Shown: one piece after another, positions 51,178 through 60,136 of the stretch
How positions within the stretch are numbered: position 1 is the stretch's first letter
Layout of the letters: every line of letters begins with the position of its first letter
Source: Kaistia soli DSM 19436
GTDB lineage: Bacteria; Pseudomonadota; Alphaproteobacteria; Rhizobiales; Kaistiaceae
DNA length: 64,000 nt
NCBI RefSeq assembly: GCF_900129325.1
Contig: NZ_FQUP01000001.1
Location: 930,001-994,000 of the forward strand
Direction of reading: 5' to 3'
Made by a program: the position numbers and the translations under genes
The notes under the pieces: generated by a model
Told to the model about the DNA's origin: nothing
The model's input: only the letters and a program-made list of their open reading frames with translations
The model's database searches: none

Positions 51178-51582
51178 ATGGCCGAAGGTCAATTCATCAT
51201 CGCCGCGGAGACACCGCAGGAGCATCTCGACTGGGGGCGGCTGCGCTGGATGAGCCATCCGCCAGCCACCGGCGCCGACCAACTCACGGTGATCGACGTC
51301 ACGCTCTCGCCCGGCAAGGGCCACGACTTCCATAAACATCCCGACCAGGAAGAGGTGATCTATGTCACCAGCGGCAGGGTCGAGCAGTGGGTGGCACAGG
51401 AAAAGCGCCTGCTCGGTCCTGGTGACGCTGCCTTCATCCCGCCGGGCGTCGTGCATGCCTCATTCAATGCCGGCAGCGAGGACGCGCATGTCGTCGCGAT
51501 CCTCGGCCCCTGCATTGGCGTCAATGGCTATGTCTCGGTCGAGGTGGCCGGCGAGGCGCCGTGGAAGGATCTGCGGACGTAG
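51178..51582 (+). CDS. single-domain cupin protein
   Basis: A 134-residue cupin with metal ligands His52 and His54, Glu59 and His93 in the motifs HDFHKHPDQEEVIYVTSG and GDAAFIPPGVVHASF. It has a strong AGGAGGAGG-like ribosome site. Small cupins of this kind are isomerases, dioxygenases or sugar-binding proteins. It is 32 bp behind the PEP-hydrolase-type gene and before two TIM-barrel isomerases, so a sugar isomerisation or lactone role is plausible but unproven. Confidence 0.85.
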   Translation: MAEGQFIIAAETPQEHLDWGRLRWMSHPPATGADQLTVIDVTLSPGKGHDFHKHPDQEEVIYVTSGRVEQWVAQEKRLLGPGDAAFIPPGVVHASFNAGSEDAHVVAILGPCIGVNGYVSVEVAGEAPWKDLRT

Positions 51583-51605
51583 GGTGTCACCGAAGATGCA
51601 CCACC

Positions 51606-51714
51606 TGTCATTGCCGGGCTTGACCCGGCAATCCAGACTGGCGTTCGATCGAAGCGGCCAGAGGAAGCCGGTCCAATGGAGACAGGATTGCCGGGTCAGG
51701 CCCGGCAACTACAG
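51606..51714. repeat. REP-like paired-hairpin repeat, copy C
   Basis: Hairpin 1 is TTGCCGGG...CCCGGCAA around 51611-51631; hairpin 2 is the same stem around 51688-51708, with TCAGG in the loop. Spacing and sequence match copy A. It lies between the cupin and the next TIM-barrel gene, splitting the cluster into two transcription segments or marking an mRNA processing point. Confidence 0.75.
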
Positions 51715-51773
51715 ACAAAATGGCGGTTGCCGCGAGGAGAGCCGCAAATAACAAGACGATCTGGGAGGATCCG

Positions 51774-52817
51774 ATGCCGAACACCTATCCGAAACTGCAC
51801 AATGCCGCCTGGCCGGGCGTGGTCGGCAAGGGCGGCGACAGCGAGCCGATCATCCCGCTCGACACGCTGCTGCGCCTCACCGCCAATGCCGAAGTCAACG
51901 GGGTCAAGTTCGACGGCATCGATCTCTTCATCACCGCGCCGCATTTCGATATCGACAGCGACAAGGACGCGGTGAAGCGGATGAGCGACCACATCGCGTC
52001 CTACGGGCTGAAGGTCGGTTCCTTCGTCGCGCCGATCTGGGACGGTGCTGGCGGCGGCTCGGCCATGGGCTCAGCCGAGGATCGCAAGCGCTTTGTCGAG
52101 CAGGTCCGCAAGGCCTGCGCCATTGGCCAGCAGATGCGCCAGCTTGGCATTCGCCCAACCGGCGGCATCCGCATCGATTCCTCGGTGGGCGTCGAGGCCT
52201 GGGACACGGACCCCGTAGGCAACACCAAGCTCATCGCGCAGACCTTCTCGGAGGCAGCCGATGTCGCCGAGGACTATGACGAGTTCCTCGTCGCCGAGGG
52301 CGAGATCTGCTGGGGCGGCATGCATTCGTGGCGTGAAATGGTCCGGCTGCTCGAGACCGTGAACCGGCCGGGTGTTGTCGGTTTCCAGGCCGATATGGCG
52401 CATTCGATGCTCTATACGCTCGGATACAATGCGGAAAATGACCGGATACTGCCGAAGGATTTCGATTGGTCGGATACCGCGACGCTCGATGCCGCCTATC
52501 GTAAGGTCGCGGATGCGCTCCGCCCCTGGACGATGGATTTCCACGTCGCGCAGAATGACGGCACGGTGTTCGGGTCGGGCGATCACGAGAAGACCGGCCG
52601 CCACTGCCAGGTCAACGACCCCAACGGCCGTCTCGATATCACCAAGCATGCCGGCTACTGGCTGCGCGACCGTGAGGGCAATCTCACGAAGCGCATGCGC
52701 CATATCAGCTGGGATGGCTGCATGTTCCCGAATGCCGTCATGGAGAGCCAGGACACCTGGAACGCCGTGCTCGGCGCCATGATCAAGGTGCGCGAAGCGC
52801 ATGGCTGGCAGGAATAG
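51774..52817 (+). CDS. sugar phosphate isomerase/epimerase-like TIM barrel
   Basis: A 347-residue xylose-isomerase-like TIM barrel. Recognisable regions: [53 protein letters not shown] (Glu ligand), [12 protein letters not shown] (Asp, His) and [20 protein letters not shown] (His). The start at 51774 follows GGGAGGAT. It is longer than most family members and ends with a Trp-rich region. Probably isomerises or epimerises a keto-sugar with a divalent metal; substrate not assignable. Confidence 0.83.
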   Translation: MPNTYPKLHNAAWPGVVGKGGDSEPIIPLDTLLRLTANAEVNGVKFDGIDLFITAPHFDIDSDKDAVKRMSDHIASYGLKVGSFVAPIWDGAGGGSAMGSAEDRKRFVEQVRKACAIGQQMRQLGIRPTGGIRIDSSVGVEAWDTDPVGNTKLIAQTFSEAADVAEDYDEFLVAEGEICWGGMHSWREMVRLLETVNRPGVVGFQADMAHSMLYTLGYNAENDRILPKDFDWSDTATLDAAYRKVADALRPWTMDFHVAQNDGTVFGSGDHEKTGRHCQVNDPNGRLDITKHAGYWLRDREGNLTKRMRHISWDGCMFPNAVMESQDTWNAVLGAMIKVREAHGWQE

Positions 52818-52849
52818 GCCTTGAAGGCCGACGGGAAGGATTGCTCGAA

Positions 52850-54001
52850 ATGACCAAGACGCTGAATGTCGGCATGGTGGGTTATGGCTTCATGGCCCGC
52901 GCCCATTCCAATGCCTGGAGCAAGGTTTCGCACTTCTTCGATACGGGCTACCGGCCGGTGCTTAAGGCGGTCGCGGCGCGCAATACGCAGAAGGCAACGG
53001 CCTTTGCGGAGCAATGGGGCTATGAGGCCGTCGAGAGCGACTGGCGGCGGCTGATCGAGCGGGCGGATATCGACGCGATCGACATCTGCACGCCCAATGA
53101 CAGCCATGCCGAGATCGCCATCGCCGCCGCCAAGGCCGGCAAGATGGTGCTCTGCGAAAAGCCGCTCGCCCGCACCGAGGCTGAGGGCAAGCCGATGGTC
53201 GAGGCAGTCGAGGCCGCCGGCGTGCCCAATATGGTCTGGTATAATTACCGCCGCGTCCCGGCCGTCATGCTCGTGAAGCGGATGATCGACCAAGGCCTGC
53301 TCGGCCACATCTATCACTATCGAGCAAAGTTCCTGCAGGACTGGACCATCTCGCCAGACGTGCCGCAGGGCGGCGCGGCCACCTGGCGGCTCGACGTCGA
53401 GAGCGCCGGCTCAGGCGTGACGGGAGACCTGCTCGCGCACTGCCTCGACACCGCGATCTGGCTGAATGGCGGCATCGATAGCCTGACCGCGATGACCGAG
53501 ACCTTCGTCAAGCAGCGCAAGGACGCAACGACCGGCGCGATGCGCGATGTCGGCATCGACGACGCGGCCGCTGTCATGACGCGCTTTGCCAACGGCTCAC
53601 TGGGCACGTTTGAATCGACCCGCTATGCGCGCGGCCACAAGGCGGCCTATACGCTCGAGATCAATGGCGAGAACGGCTCGCTCGCCTGGGATCTGCATGA
53701 TCTCAACCGCGTCGCCTGGTTCGATCACCGCACGCCGGGGGCGCTGCGCGGCTGGACGTCGATCCTCGTCACCGACGGGGAACATCCCTATCTCGGCAAA
53801 TGGTGGGTGCCCGGCCTCATCATCGGCTACGAGCACTCCTTCGTGCATCAGGTGGCCGACTTCCTGGAGGGGCTCTCAAACGGCAAGCCGGCGGCGCCGA
53901 CTTTCCGTGACGCGCTGGAGACCACGCGGATCTGCGACGCCATCATTGCCTCCGGCCGCAGCGGCCAATGGGTCGATCTCGCGGACGGGGCGACAGCATG
54001 A
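52850..54001 (+). CDS. Gfo/Idh/MocA-family oxidoreductase
   Basis: A 383-residue NAD(P)-dependent sugar dehydrogenase. Rossmann motif [17 protein letters not shown], family signature [17 protein letters not shown] (Lys-Pro at about 104), and a C-terminal domain with [13 protein letters not shown] carrying the usual D-x2-x-H-type active-site His. Start ATG 52850, with GGAAGG upstream; a TTG 9 bp earlier is less likely. It overlaps the next isomerase by ATGA. Oxidoreductase plus two TIM-barrel isomerases is the usual kit for inositol- or keto-glycoside-type catabolism. Confidence 0.88.
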   Translation: MTKTLNVGMVGYGFMARAHSNAWSKVSHFFDTGYRPVLKAVAARNTQKATAFAEQWGYEAVESDWRRLIERADIDAIDICTPNDSHAEIAIAAAKAGKMVLCEKPLARTEAEGKPMVEAVEAAGVPNMVWYNYRRVPAVMLVKRMIDQGLLGHIYHYRAKFLQDWTISPDVPQGGAATWRLDVESAGSGVTGDLLAHCLDTAIWLNGGIDSLTAMTETFVKQRKDATTGAMRDVGIDDAAAVMTRFANGSLGTFESTRYARGHKAAYTLEINGENGSLAWDLHDLNRVAWFDHRTPGALRGWTSILVTDGEHPYLGKWWVPGLIIGYEHSFVHQVADFLEGLSNGKPAAPTFRDALETTRICDAIIASGRSGQWVDLADGATA

Positions 54002-54843
54002 AGTTCGGCTTCAACCTGCTGCTCTGGACGGCGCATTTCGAGGAGCAGCATCTGCCGATCCTCGACGCGTTGAAGGCGGCCGGCTATGACGGCGTCGAGG
54101 TGCCGATCTTCGGCGGCGAGGAAGCCCATTTCGCCTGGGTCAGGTCCCGCCTTGCGGATGCCGGACTGGCCTCGACCGGCGTCGCCTTCTTTCCGCCCGG
54201 CACGGACGCGACGTCCGCCGATCCGGCCGAGCGTGCGGCAGCGCTCGATCACATGAAATGGCTCGCAGACTGCACGGCGGCTCTCGGAGCCGACCTCGTC
54301 TGCGGCCCGATCCACCAGACGCTCGGCCGCTTTTCAGGCGCCGGGCCAACGACCGACGAATTTGCGCGTTGCGTCGAGGTACACAAGGCCGCCGCCGCCT
54401 ATGCAGCGAAGGACAATGTCAGTTTTTCGGTCGAGCCGCTCAACCGCTTCGAATGCTATTTCCTCAACACAGCCGCTGCCGCCAAGACGCTGGTCGATGC
54501 AGTGGGCGCCCCGAACTACGGCTATCTCTACGACACGTTCCATTTCAACATCGAGGAGAAGAACCAGGCGCGTGCGATCCACGCAACCGCCGGGCGCTTC
54601 AACCATGTCCACATCTCGGAAAACGATCGCGGGACGCCGGGAACGGGGCCGATCGACTTCGCCTCGGTGTTCAAGGCGCTGAAGGCGAGCGGCTATGACG
54701 GTTGGATGACCGTCGAGTCCTTTGGCTCGGCCCTGCCGGACATCGCCGCCGCGACGCGCGTCTGGCGGCCCTTGTTCGACCAGCCCGAGGATGTCTATCA
54801 AGGCGCGATAAAGTTGATGAAGGACGGCTGGGCAGCCGCGTAG
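53998..54843 (+). CDS. sugar phosphate isomerase/epimerase (Hyi/3-epimerase-like TIM barrel)
   Basis: A 281-residue TIM barrel beginning [20 protein letters not shown]. Likely metal ligands: Glu in [13 protein letters not shown], Asp and His in [14 protein letters not shown], His in [10 protein letters not shown] and Glu in MTVESFG. The length and the VEPLNRFE pattern resemble D-tagatose/D-psicose 3-epimerase and hydroxypyruvate isomerase-like proteins. Coupled to the oxidoreductase by an ATGA overlap. Probably converts the keto product of that enzyme. Confidence 0.85.
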   Translation: MKFGFNLLLWTAHFEEQHLPILDALKAAGYDGVEVPIFGGEEAHFAWVRSRLADAGLASTGVAFFPPGTDATSADPAERAAALDHMKWLADCTAALGADLVCGPIHQTLGRFSGAGPTTDEFARCVEVHKAAAAYAAKDNVSFSVEPLNRFECYFLNTAAAAKTLVDAVGAPNYGYLYDTFHFNIEEKNQARAIHATAGRFNHVHISENDRGTPGTGPIDFASVFKALKASGYDGWMTVESFGSALPDIAAATRVWRPLFDQPEDVYQGAIKLMKDGWAAA

Positions 54844-54917
54844 GCCGAGACAAGCGGCTTGTCCTGTGCTTCGCTGGCTGCCCGGCGAACGGGCCGGATG
54901 TCAGGGAGGACAAGCGC

Positions 54918-55667
54918 ATGGGCGATCACGTCAGGACGGCACTCGTTACCGGAGCCTCGCGGGGGCTTGGCGCTGCCATCGCCAAGGGGCTCGGTGCCGC
55001 GGGCTGGACCGTCGCCGTCAATTACGCCCATGACGATGCCGGCGCGGCGGGTGTCGTCGACGCGATCGAGGCGGCCGGGGGAAGAGCCGGCGCGTTCAAA
55101 TTCGACGTCACGGATCGCGCCAGTGTTCGTCATGGCGTTGCCGAGATCGAGGCTGCGCTCGGCCCGATCGGCCTGATCGTCAACAACGCCACCGGCCCGC
55201 AGCCAATGAAGCCCATCGAGGAGCAGAGCTGGGACGATCATCTCGACCAGCTGCGCTTCTTCGTGAAGGCGCCGCTCTTGATCCTGCAGGCAGTGCTGGC
55301 GGACTGGAAGGCGCGCCGCGGCGGCATCGTCATCAATATCGGCAGCGAAGTCGTCGATATCGGCAATGCTGATTTCGGCCACTACGTTGCCGCGAAAGCT
55401 GCAATGGTCGGGCTGACACGCTCCTGGGCCACCGAGCTCGGCGGCGACGGCATCCGCGTCAATCTCGTCGCACCGGGCTTCATTCCAGTCGAGCGCCACG
55501 CCGAGGCCAGTCCGGACTCCTTCGAGCCCTACCGCCGCCAGGTGCCGCTCGGCCATCAGGGCATCCCGGAGGATATCGCGGCGATGGTGGTGTTCCTCGC
55601 CTCGCCCGGCGGCGGCTTCATCACCGGCCAGACCTTCGCGGTGAACGGCGGGCGAACGCTCGCGTGA
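54918..55667 (+). CDS. short-chain dehydrogenase/reductase
   Basis: A 249-residue classical SDR. Motifs: TGASRGLGAAIAKGL, NNATGPQPMKP, catalytic region INIGSEVVDIGNADFGHYVA with AAKAAM (Ser, Tyr, Lys) and VNLVAPGFIPVER. Asn-Tyr after the second strand (AVNYAHDD) suggests NADP preference, as in FabG-like reductases. Start ATG 54918 follows AGGGAGGA by 7 bp. Last gene of the cluster, 74 bp after the isomerase. Confidence 0.88.
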   Translation: MGDHVRTALVTGASRGLGAAIAKGLGAAGWTVAVNYAHDDAGAAGVVDAIEAAGGRAGAFKFDVTDRASVRHGVAEIEAALGPIGLIVNNATGPQPMKPIEEQSWDDHLDQLRFFVKAPLLILQAVLADWKARRGGIVINIGSEVVDIGNADFGHYVAAKAAMVGLTRSWATELGGDGIRVNLVAPGFIPVERHAEASPDSFEPYRRQVPLGHQGIPEDIAAMVVFLASPGGGFITGQTFAVNGGRTLA

Positions 55668-55741
55668 TGCTTCGGGGTTGACCCCCACCGCCGGCTGCGC
55701 GCAGAACGGACGCGATCATCCCAACCGAGGAGCCACCCGGC

Positions 55742-56380
55742 ATGAGCGCGTTCGGCCGCGACGATTTCCAACTGCGCAAGGCGGACCTCGCCGATCTGCC
55801 GGCGGTCTACCGCATCTGCATGCTGACCGGCGATCTCGGCAAGGACGCGACGCCGCAGAACGATGATCCCGACATTCTCGGCCATCTCTATGTCGGCAAC
55901 TACATAGTGATGGAGCCGGACCTCGCCTTCCTCATCGACGGGCCGAATGGCGTCGCCGGCTATGTCGTGGGCGCGCGCGACAGCGCGGTGTTCTATGACC
56001 GTATGGAGAAGGAATGGCTGCCGCCGCTGCGCCGGCGCATTGCCGATCCGGGTCCCGACAAGGCCCTATGGCGACTAAGCGATTCCAAGCGGCGGCAGGT
56101 GCATGACTTCATGCCCTACTACCCGCTGGCGCTGGCCGAAGCCTATCCCTCGCATGGCCATATCGACCTGCTGCCGGAAGCGCAGGGACATGGCTGGGGC
56201 CGCCGCCTGCTCGAGACTCTGATGGAGACGCTGGCGGCGGGCGGCTCGCCGGGCATTCACCTCGGCGTCGCGCGCGACAATCTCCCGGCGCTCGCCTTCT
56301 ATCGAAAAGTGGGGCTGATCGCGCTGCAAACACCTGACCTCGATCCCGGCGGGGTGATCATGGCGAAGCGGTTTCGCTGA
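55742..56380 (+). CDS. GNAT-family N-acetyltransferase
   Basis: A 212-residue acetyltransferase. N-terminal RKADLADLPAVYRICMLTGD is followed by an acetyl-CoA binding block: LPEAQGHGWGRRLLETLMET and the late RKVGLIALQ. An insertion between residues 45 and 105 is longer than in minimal GNATs and resembles the O-GlcNAcase C-terminal-type acetyltransferases. It converges on phnN and the two stops overlap by 23 bp, so there is no room for a terminator. Substrate unknown. Confidence 0.83.
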   Translation: MSAFGRDDFQLRKADLADLPAVYRICMLTGDLGKDATPQNDDPDILGHLYVGNYIVMEPDLAFLIDGPNGVAGYVVGARDSAVFYDRMEKEWLPPLRRRIADPGPDKALWRLSDSKRRQVHDFMPYYPLALAEAYPSHGHIDLLPEAQGHGWGRRLLETLMETLAAGGSPGIHLGVARDNLPALAFYRKVGLIALQTPDLDPGGVIMAKRFR

Positions 56381-56936
56381 CGTTCTCGGTCGCCAGCGCC
56401 GACAGGAACGCGACCAGCCGGCCGCCCGTTTCGGCGACCGGACGGTCGTTCATGATGATGAGGTCGGGGCGAAGTTCGAAGCGCTTCGCCGCTTCGCGCG
56501 CGAGCCGCTCCTCGATCGCGGCACGGCTTTCGCGTCCCCGCCCTTCGAGGCGGGCCGCCAGCACCTCGGGCGGCGCGGTGATCTCGACGACCACCACGCG
56601 GTCGAAGCGGCTGCGTGCCAACGGCAGGACCGCGCGCGAGAGATTGCAGACGACATGCGTGCCGCCCGCAAGGGTTTCGGCGATCGAGGCCGGCAGCGCA
56701 TAGCCGAGGCCATGCGCACGCCAGGACAGCGCGAAGCGGCCAGACGCATGGCCGGCCTCGAAGCTGGCCGTGTCGATCGTGTCGTGGTCCTCGAAGGCAT
56801 TGGCGGGGCGTGTCACCATACGGCGCGCGAACAGAAAGCGCTCCCCACCCGCGAGCGCCGACCGCGCATGGGCGATCAGCGTGTCCTTGCCCGCGCCGCT
56901 CGGTCCGACGACGGCGATGAAAGCTCCGCTTGCCAT
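56358..56936 (-). CDS. phnN: ribose 1,5-bisphosphate phosphokinase
   Basis: Phosphorylates ribose 1,5-bisphosphate to PRPP at the end of the C-P lyase pathway, recycling the ribose scaffold. 192 residues with P-loop VVGPSGAGKDTLI at 9-21 and a guanylate-kinase-like lid. Start ATG 56936 leaves a 7-bp gap to phnM; the open frame further upstream overlaps phnM. Last gene of the phn operon. Its tail overlaps the convergent GNAT gene. Confidence 0.92.
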   Translation of the reverse strand: MASGAFIAVVGPSGAGKDTLIAHARSALAGGERFLFARRMVTRPANAFEDHDTIDTASFEAGHASGRFALSWRAHGLGYALPASIAETLAGGTHVVCNLSRAVLPLARSRFDRVVVVEITAPPEVLAARLEGRGRESRAAIEERLAREAAKRFELRPDLIIMNDRPVAETGGRLVAFLSALATENVSETASP

Positions 56937-56943
56937 CGCGCCC

Positions 56944-58095
56944 TCACGAAACCCGCTGGCCCTCGCGCCAGACCTGGCGCACGATCGGGGTCGTCTCGAC
57001 GAGGTGGACACGCACGAGATCGGCGCGGAGCCCCGGCGCGATCGCGCCGCGATCGGTCAGGCCCGTCGCCTTGGCCGGCGTGACCGTGACCGTCCGGACG
57101 GCGGCGGCGAGGTCGATATTGGGCGCGCGGCGCGGCAGCTCGAACGCCGACATCAGGAGGCTCGCCGGCACATAGTCCGACGACAGGACGTCGAGGAGGC
57201 CGGCGCGAGCCAGTTCCTCGGCGGCGATATTGCCCGAATGCGAACCGCCGCGAACGATATTGGGACCGCCCATCATGACGACGATGCCGGCGGCGTTCAG
57301 CGCCTCGGCAGCCTCTATCGTGGTCGGGAATTCCGCGACGGCGACACCTTCGCCCGCCGCCTCGGCCGCATGACCAGCGGTGGCATCGTCATGGCTCGCC
57401 AGCACGGCGTTGTTGGCCGCCGCGATCTCGATCAGCCGCGCGCGATTCACCTTGGCGTAGAGATCATGCAGTTCGAGGCGCTGGCGCACGAAGTGATCGG
57501 CCTGCGTGGGCGAGACCTCCTTGTTGCGGAGATAGAAGCGGCGCCAGGTTTCGAGATCGCGGAACTGGCGCTGGCCGGGCGTGTGATCCATCAGCGAGAT
57601 CAGATGCACCGGATAGCGCGCCGCGAAGGTTTCCAGATGTTCGACGACATCGGGCGTCGCGATTTCGCAGCGGATATGGGTGCGATGATCGACGCGGAGA
57701 TGTCCGGTCGCCCGCGCCTGCTCGATGCCGCCGGCGAGCGCCATCAGGTCGGCTCCGATCGGCTTGGCGTCGATATCGGTGCCGGCGCGCAGCGAATCGA
57801 ACACCGTCGTGATGCCGGCGCTCGCGATCTGGGCGTCATAGGCCATCACGGAGGCGAGCGCATGCCAGCGCACATGCGGGCGCGGCGAGAAGTGGCTCTC
57901 GAGATGGTCAGTGTGCAGTTCAATGAGCCCGGGTACGAGATGATCGCCCTGAACGTCGAAGCCGCGCTCCGGGGCGGCTCCCTCGCCGATCTCTGCGATG
58001 CGCCCGTCCGAGATGGCGATCCAGCCATTCTCGATCACCCGATCGGGCAGAACGATGCTCGCATTTTCAAGGACATAGCTGCGCGGCTCGTTCAT
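56944..58095 (-). CDS. phnM: alpha-D-ribose 1-methylphosphonate 5-triphosphate diphosphatase
   Basis: Removes pyrophosphate from the phosphonylated ribose triphosphate made by PhnGHIL. A 383-residue amidohydrolase-fold enzyme. Metal-binding motif ELHTDHLESHFSPRP with His61 and His64; later blocks HLISLMDHTPGQRQF and LASHDDATAGHAAEA. Length matches the family. It is 72 bp downstream of phnL and 7 bp upstream of phnN. Confidence 0.94.
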   Translation of the reverse strand: MNEPRSYVLENASIVLPDRVIENGWIAISDGRIAEIGEGAAPERGFDVQGDHLVPGLIELHTDHLESHFSPRPHVRWHALASVMAYDAQIASAGITTVFDSLRAGTDIDAKPIGADLMALAGGIEQARATGHLRVDHRTHIRCEIATPDVVEHLETFAARYPVHLISLMDHTPGQRQFRDLETWRRFYLRNKEVSPTQADHFVRQRLELHDLYAKVNRARLIEIAAANNAVLASHDDATAGHAAEAAGEGVAVAEFPTTIEAAEALNAAGIVVMMGGPNIVRGGSHSGNIAAEELARAGLLDVLSSDYVPASLLMSAFELPRRAPNIDLAAAVRTVTVTPAKATGLTDRGAIAPGLRADLVRVHLVETTPIVRQVWREGQRVS

Positions 58096-58167
58096 GGATG
58101 CTCTTCCCGTGGTTCAAGGTCCCGAAGCGGCGCCTTAGGAGCGCCGCAACACTGCAATCAAGGCCCG

Positions 58168-58890
58168 TCAAGCCGCCTTTTCGGTGGCGAAGGCCGTCAT
58201 GTCGACGATCTTGTCGGCAACCGCATCGCGGACGTCCTCGTCGTGGAAAATGCCCACGATCGCGGCGCCGGCCTTCTTCTTCTCTTCGATCAGCCGGACG
58301 ACGACCGCCCGGTTGGCCGCATCGAGCGATGCCGTCGGCTCGTCGAGAAGCAATAGCGGGCGATCGGCCGCGAGGCCACGGGCAATATTCACCCGCTGCT
58401 GCTCGCCACCGGAAAACGTGCCGGGCGGCAGGCTCCACAGCCGCTCGGGAACGTTCAGGAGCGTCAGCAACCGTTCGGCTCGCGCCCAGGCCTCGGCCTG
58501 CGCCATGCCGCCCTCGGACGCCGCCGCGGCGACGATATCGAGCGCCGAGACGCGCGGGATGACGCGCAGGAACTGGCTGACATAGCCCATGACTTCAGCC
58601 CGAAGCGCCAGGATACGGCGCGGCTCGGCGCGGGCGACATCGACGCTCTCGGCGCCGTCCTGGACGAGGATGGTGCCGGTGTCGCAGCGATAATTGCCGT
58701 AGATCATCTTGAGGATCGACGACTTTCCGGCGCCGGATGGTCCGCCCAGCACGACGCATTCGCCCGGTCGCGCCTCGAAGGCGACATTGTCGACCACGCG
58801 GATGCGCATGCCCTCGCGCAGATGCAGCGTAAAGGTCTTGGAGACGCCGGAAAGGCTGACGAGCGGCGGAGAGGCGGCTGAGGCGGTCAT
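58168..58890 (-). CDS. phnL: phosphonate C-P lyase system protein PhnL (ABC ATPase-like)
   Basis: ABC-type ATPase (240 residues) required for forming alpha-D-ribose 1-phosphonate triphosphate with PhnGHI; it is not a transporter subunit. Walker A GGPSGAGKSSILKMI, signature FSGGEQQRVNIARGL, Walker B LLLLDEPTASLD. ATGA overlap with phnK. The C-P lyase core complex binds PhnK and PhnL as a stacked ATPase pair. Confidence 0.94.
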   Translation of the reverse strand: MTASAASPPLVSLSGVSKTFTLHLREGMRIRVVDNVAFEARPGECVVLGGPSGAGKSSILKMIYGNYRCDTGTILVQDGAESVDVARAEPRRILALRAEVMGYVSQFLRVIPRVSALDIVAAAASEGGMAQAEAWARAERLLTLLNVPERLWSLPPGTFSGGEQQRVNIARGLAADRPLLLLDEPTASLDAANRAVVVRLIEEKKKAGAAIVGIFHDEDVRDAVADKIVDMTAFATEKAA

Positions 58891-59663
58891 GCTGCGAGCA
58901 CCGAGGAGACGAGGAGCTGGGTATAGGCCTCGCGCGGATCGTCGAGCACCTGATCGGTGAGGCCCTGTTCGATGACATGGCCATGCCGCATCACCATGAT
59001 CCGGTGCGACAGCAGCCGCGCGACCGCGAGATCATGCGTCACGATGATGACGGCAAGCCCCATCTCGGCGACGAGCCCGCGCACGAGATCGAGCAACCGG
59101 GCCTGTACCGAAACATCGAGGCCCGAGGTCGGCTCGTCCATGAAGACGAGGCGCGGATGCGTGACGAGATTGCGCGCGATCTGCAGCCGCTGGCGCATGC
59201 CGCCCGAAAAGTCGCGCGGCAGGTCGTCGATGCGGTCGGTGTCGATCTCGACGCGGCCAAGCCAATCGAGCGCGGTGCCGCGAATGCGGCCATAGTGGCG
59301 CTCGCCGACCGCCATCAGCCGCTCGCCGACATTGCCGCCGGCCGAGACGCTCATGCGGAGACCCTCGCGGGCATCCTGACGCACGAAACCCCAATCGGTG
59401 CGCAGCAGGAAGCGACGCTCCGCCTCGGTCAATGCGAAGAGATCACGCGTGACGCCATCGCGCATGCGGTAGCGGATGTTTCCGGAGGTCGGGGCCAGTT
59501 CGGTCGACAGCAGCTTCAGAAGCGTCGACTTGCCCGAGCCGGATTCGCCGACGACCGCCAGCACCTCGCCTTCATGGATGTCGAAGCTCACCGCCTCGCA
59601 GCCGATGCGCGGGCCGTAGAGCTTGCCGAGATCGCGGGCGGACAAAAGCGGCAGTTCGCTCAT
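58887..59663 (-). CDS. phnK: phosphonate C-P lyase system protein PhnK (ABC ATPase-like)
   Basis: ABC ATPase (258 residues) that docks on the PhnGHIJ core. Walker A VVGESGSGKSTLLKLL, signature FSGGMRQRLQIARNL, Walker B LVFMDEPTSGLD and the switch His in IVTHDLAVARLL. ATGA overlaps at both ends, with the GNAT gene upstream and phnL downstream. All ATPase motifs are intact. Confidence 0.95.
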   Translation of the reverse strand: MSELPLLSARDLGKLYGPRIGCEAVSFDIHEGEVLAVVGESGSGKSTLLKLLSTELAPTSGNIRYRMRDGVTRDLFALTEAERRFLLRTDWGFVRQDAREGLRMSVSAGGNVGERLMAVGERHYGRIRGTALDWLGRVEIDTDRIDDLPRDFSGGMRQRLQIARNLVTHPRLVFMDEPTSGLDVSVQARLLDLVRGLVAEMGLAVIIVTHDLAVARLLSHRIMVMRHGHVIEQGLTDQVLDDPREAYTQLLVSSVLAA

Positions 59664-60136
59664 GCGACATCTCCTTCGACGAGGACCGGGAGCGGCTCCA
59701 GCTTGAAGCTGAAGCCATATTTCTCGAAGCCGAGGCTCTCATAGAAGCGGTGCGCCTTGTCCGAGCGGAGGTTCGAAGAGAGCGCAACCTTGTACGCCCC
59801 TTTCCCCTCCGCCAGCCGGAACGCTTCGCGCATCATCCAGCCGCCGATGCCACCGCCCTGCGCGCCTTCCGCGACGACGACATTTTCGACCAGCGCCGAC
59901 GGCATGCCCCAATGGGCGAGGTTGTCGATCACCATCAGGGCGAAGGTTCCGACGACGTTGCCATCCCGCTCCACGAGATAGACGGCGAAATCGGGATAGA
60001 GCGCCATGCGGGCGAAGATCGCCTGTGCCGCCTCGAGCGAGACGGTGCGGCCATTGTTGAAGCTCGGCTGCCCGTAAAGCCCGAGCAGCGCGGGAAGATC
60101 GGCCTCGACGGCCTTGCGTAAACTGAGCCCGGTCAT
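59660..60136 (-). CDS. GNAT acetyltransferase inserted in the phn operon (PhnO-like position)
   Basis: A 158-residue GNAT protein: MTGLSLRKAVEADLPALLGL, then ENVVVAEGAQGGGIGGWMMR as the acetyl-CoA P-loop (motif A), and YKVALSSNLRSDKAHRFYES, then LGFEKYGF. It sits between phnJ and phnK with ATGA overlaps on both sides, so it is fully integrated. In E. coli PhnO acetylates aminoalkylphosphonates before C-P lyase cleavage; this protein probably does the same, though its position between J and K differs from phnO after phnN in enterics. Orthology to PhnO is not certain. Confidence 0.85.
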   Translation of the reverse strand: MTGLSLRKAVEADLPALLGLYGQPSFNNGRTVSLEAAQAIFARMALYPDFAVYLVERDGNVVGTFALMVIDNLAHWGMPSALVENVVVAEGAQGGGIGGWMMREAFRLAEGKGAYKVALSSNLRSDKAHRFYESLGFEKYGFSFKLEPLPVLVEGDVA

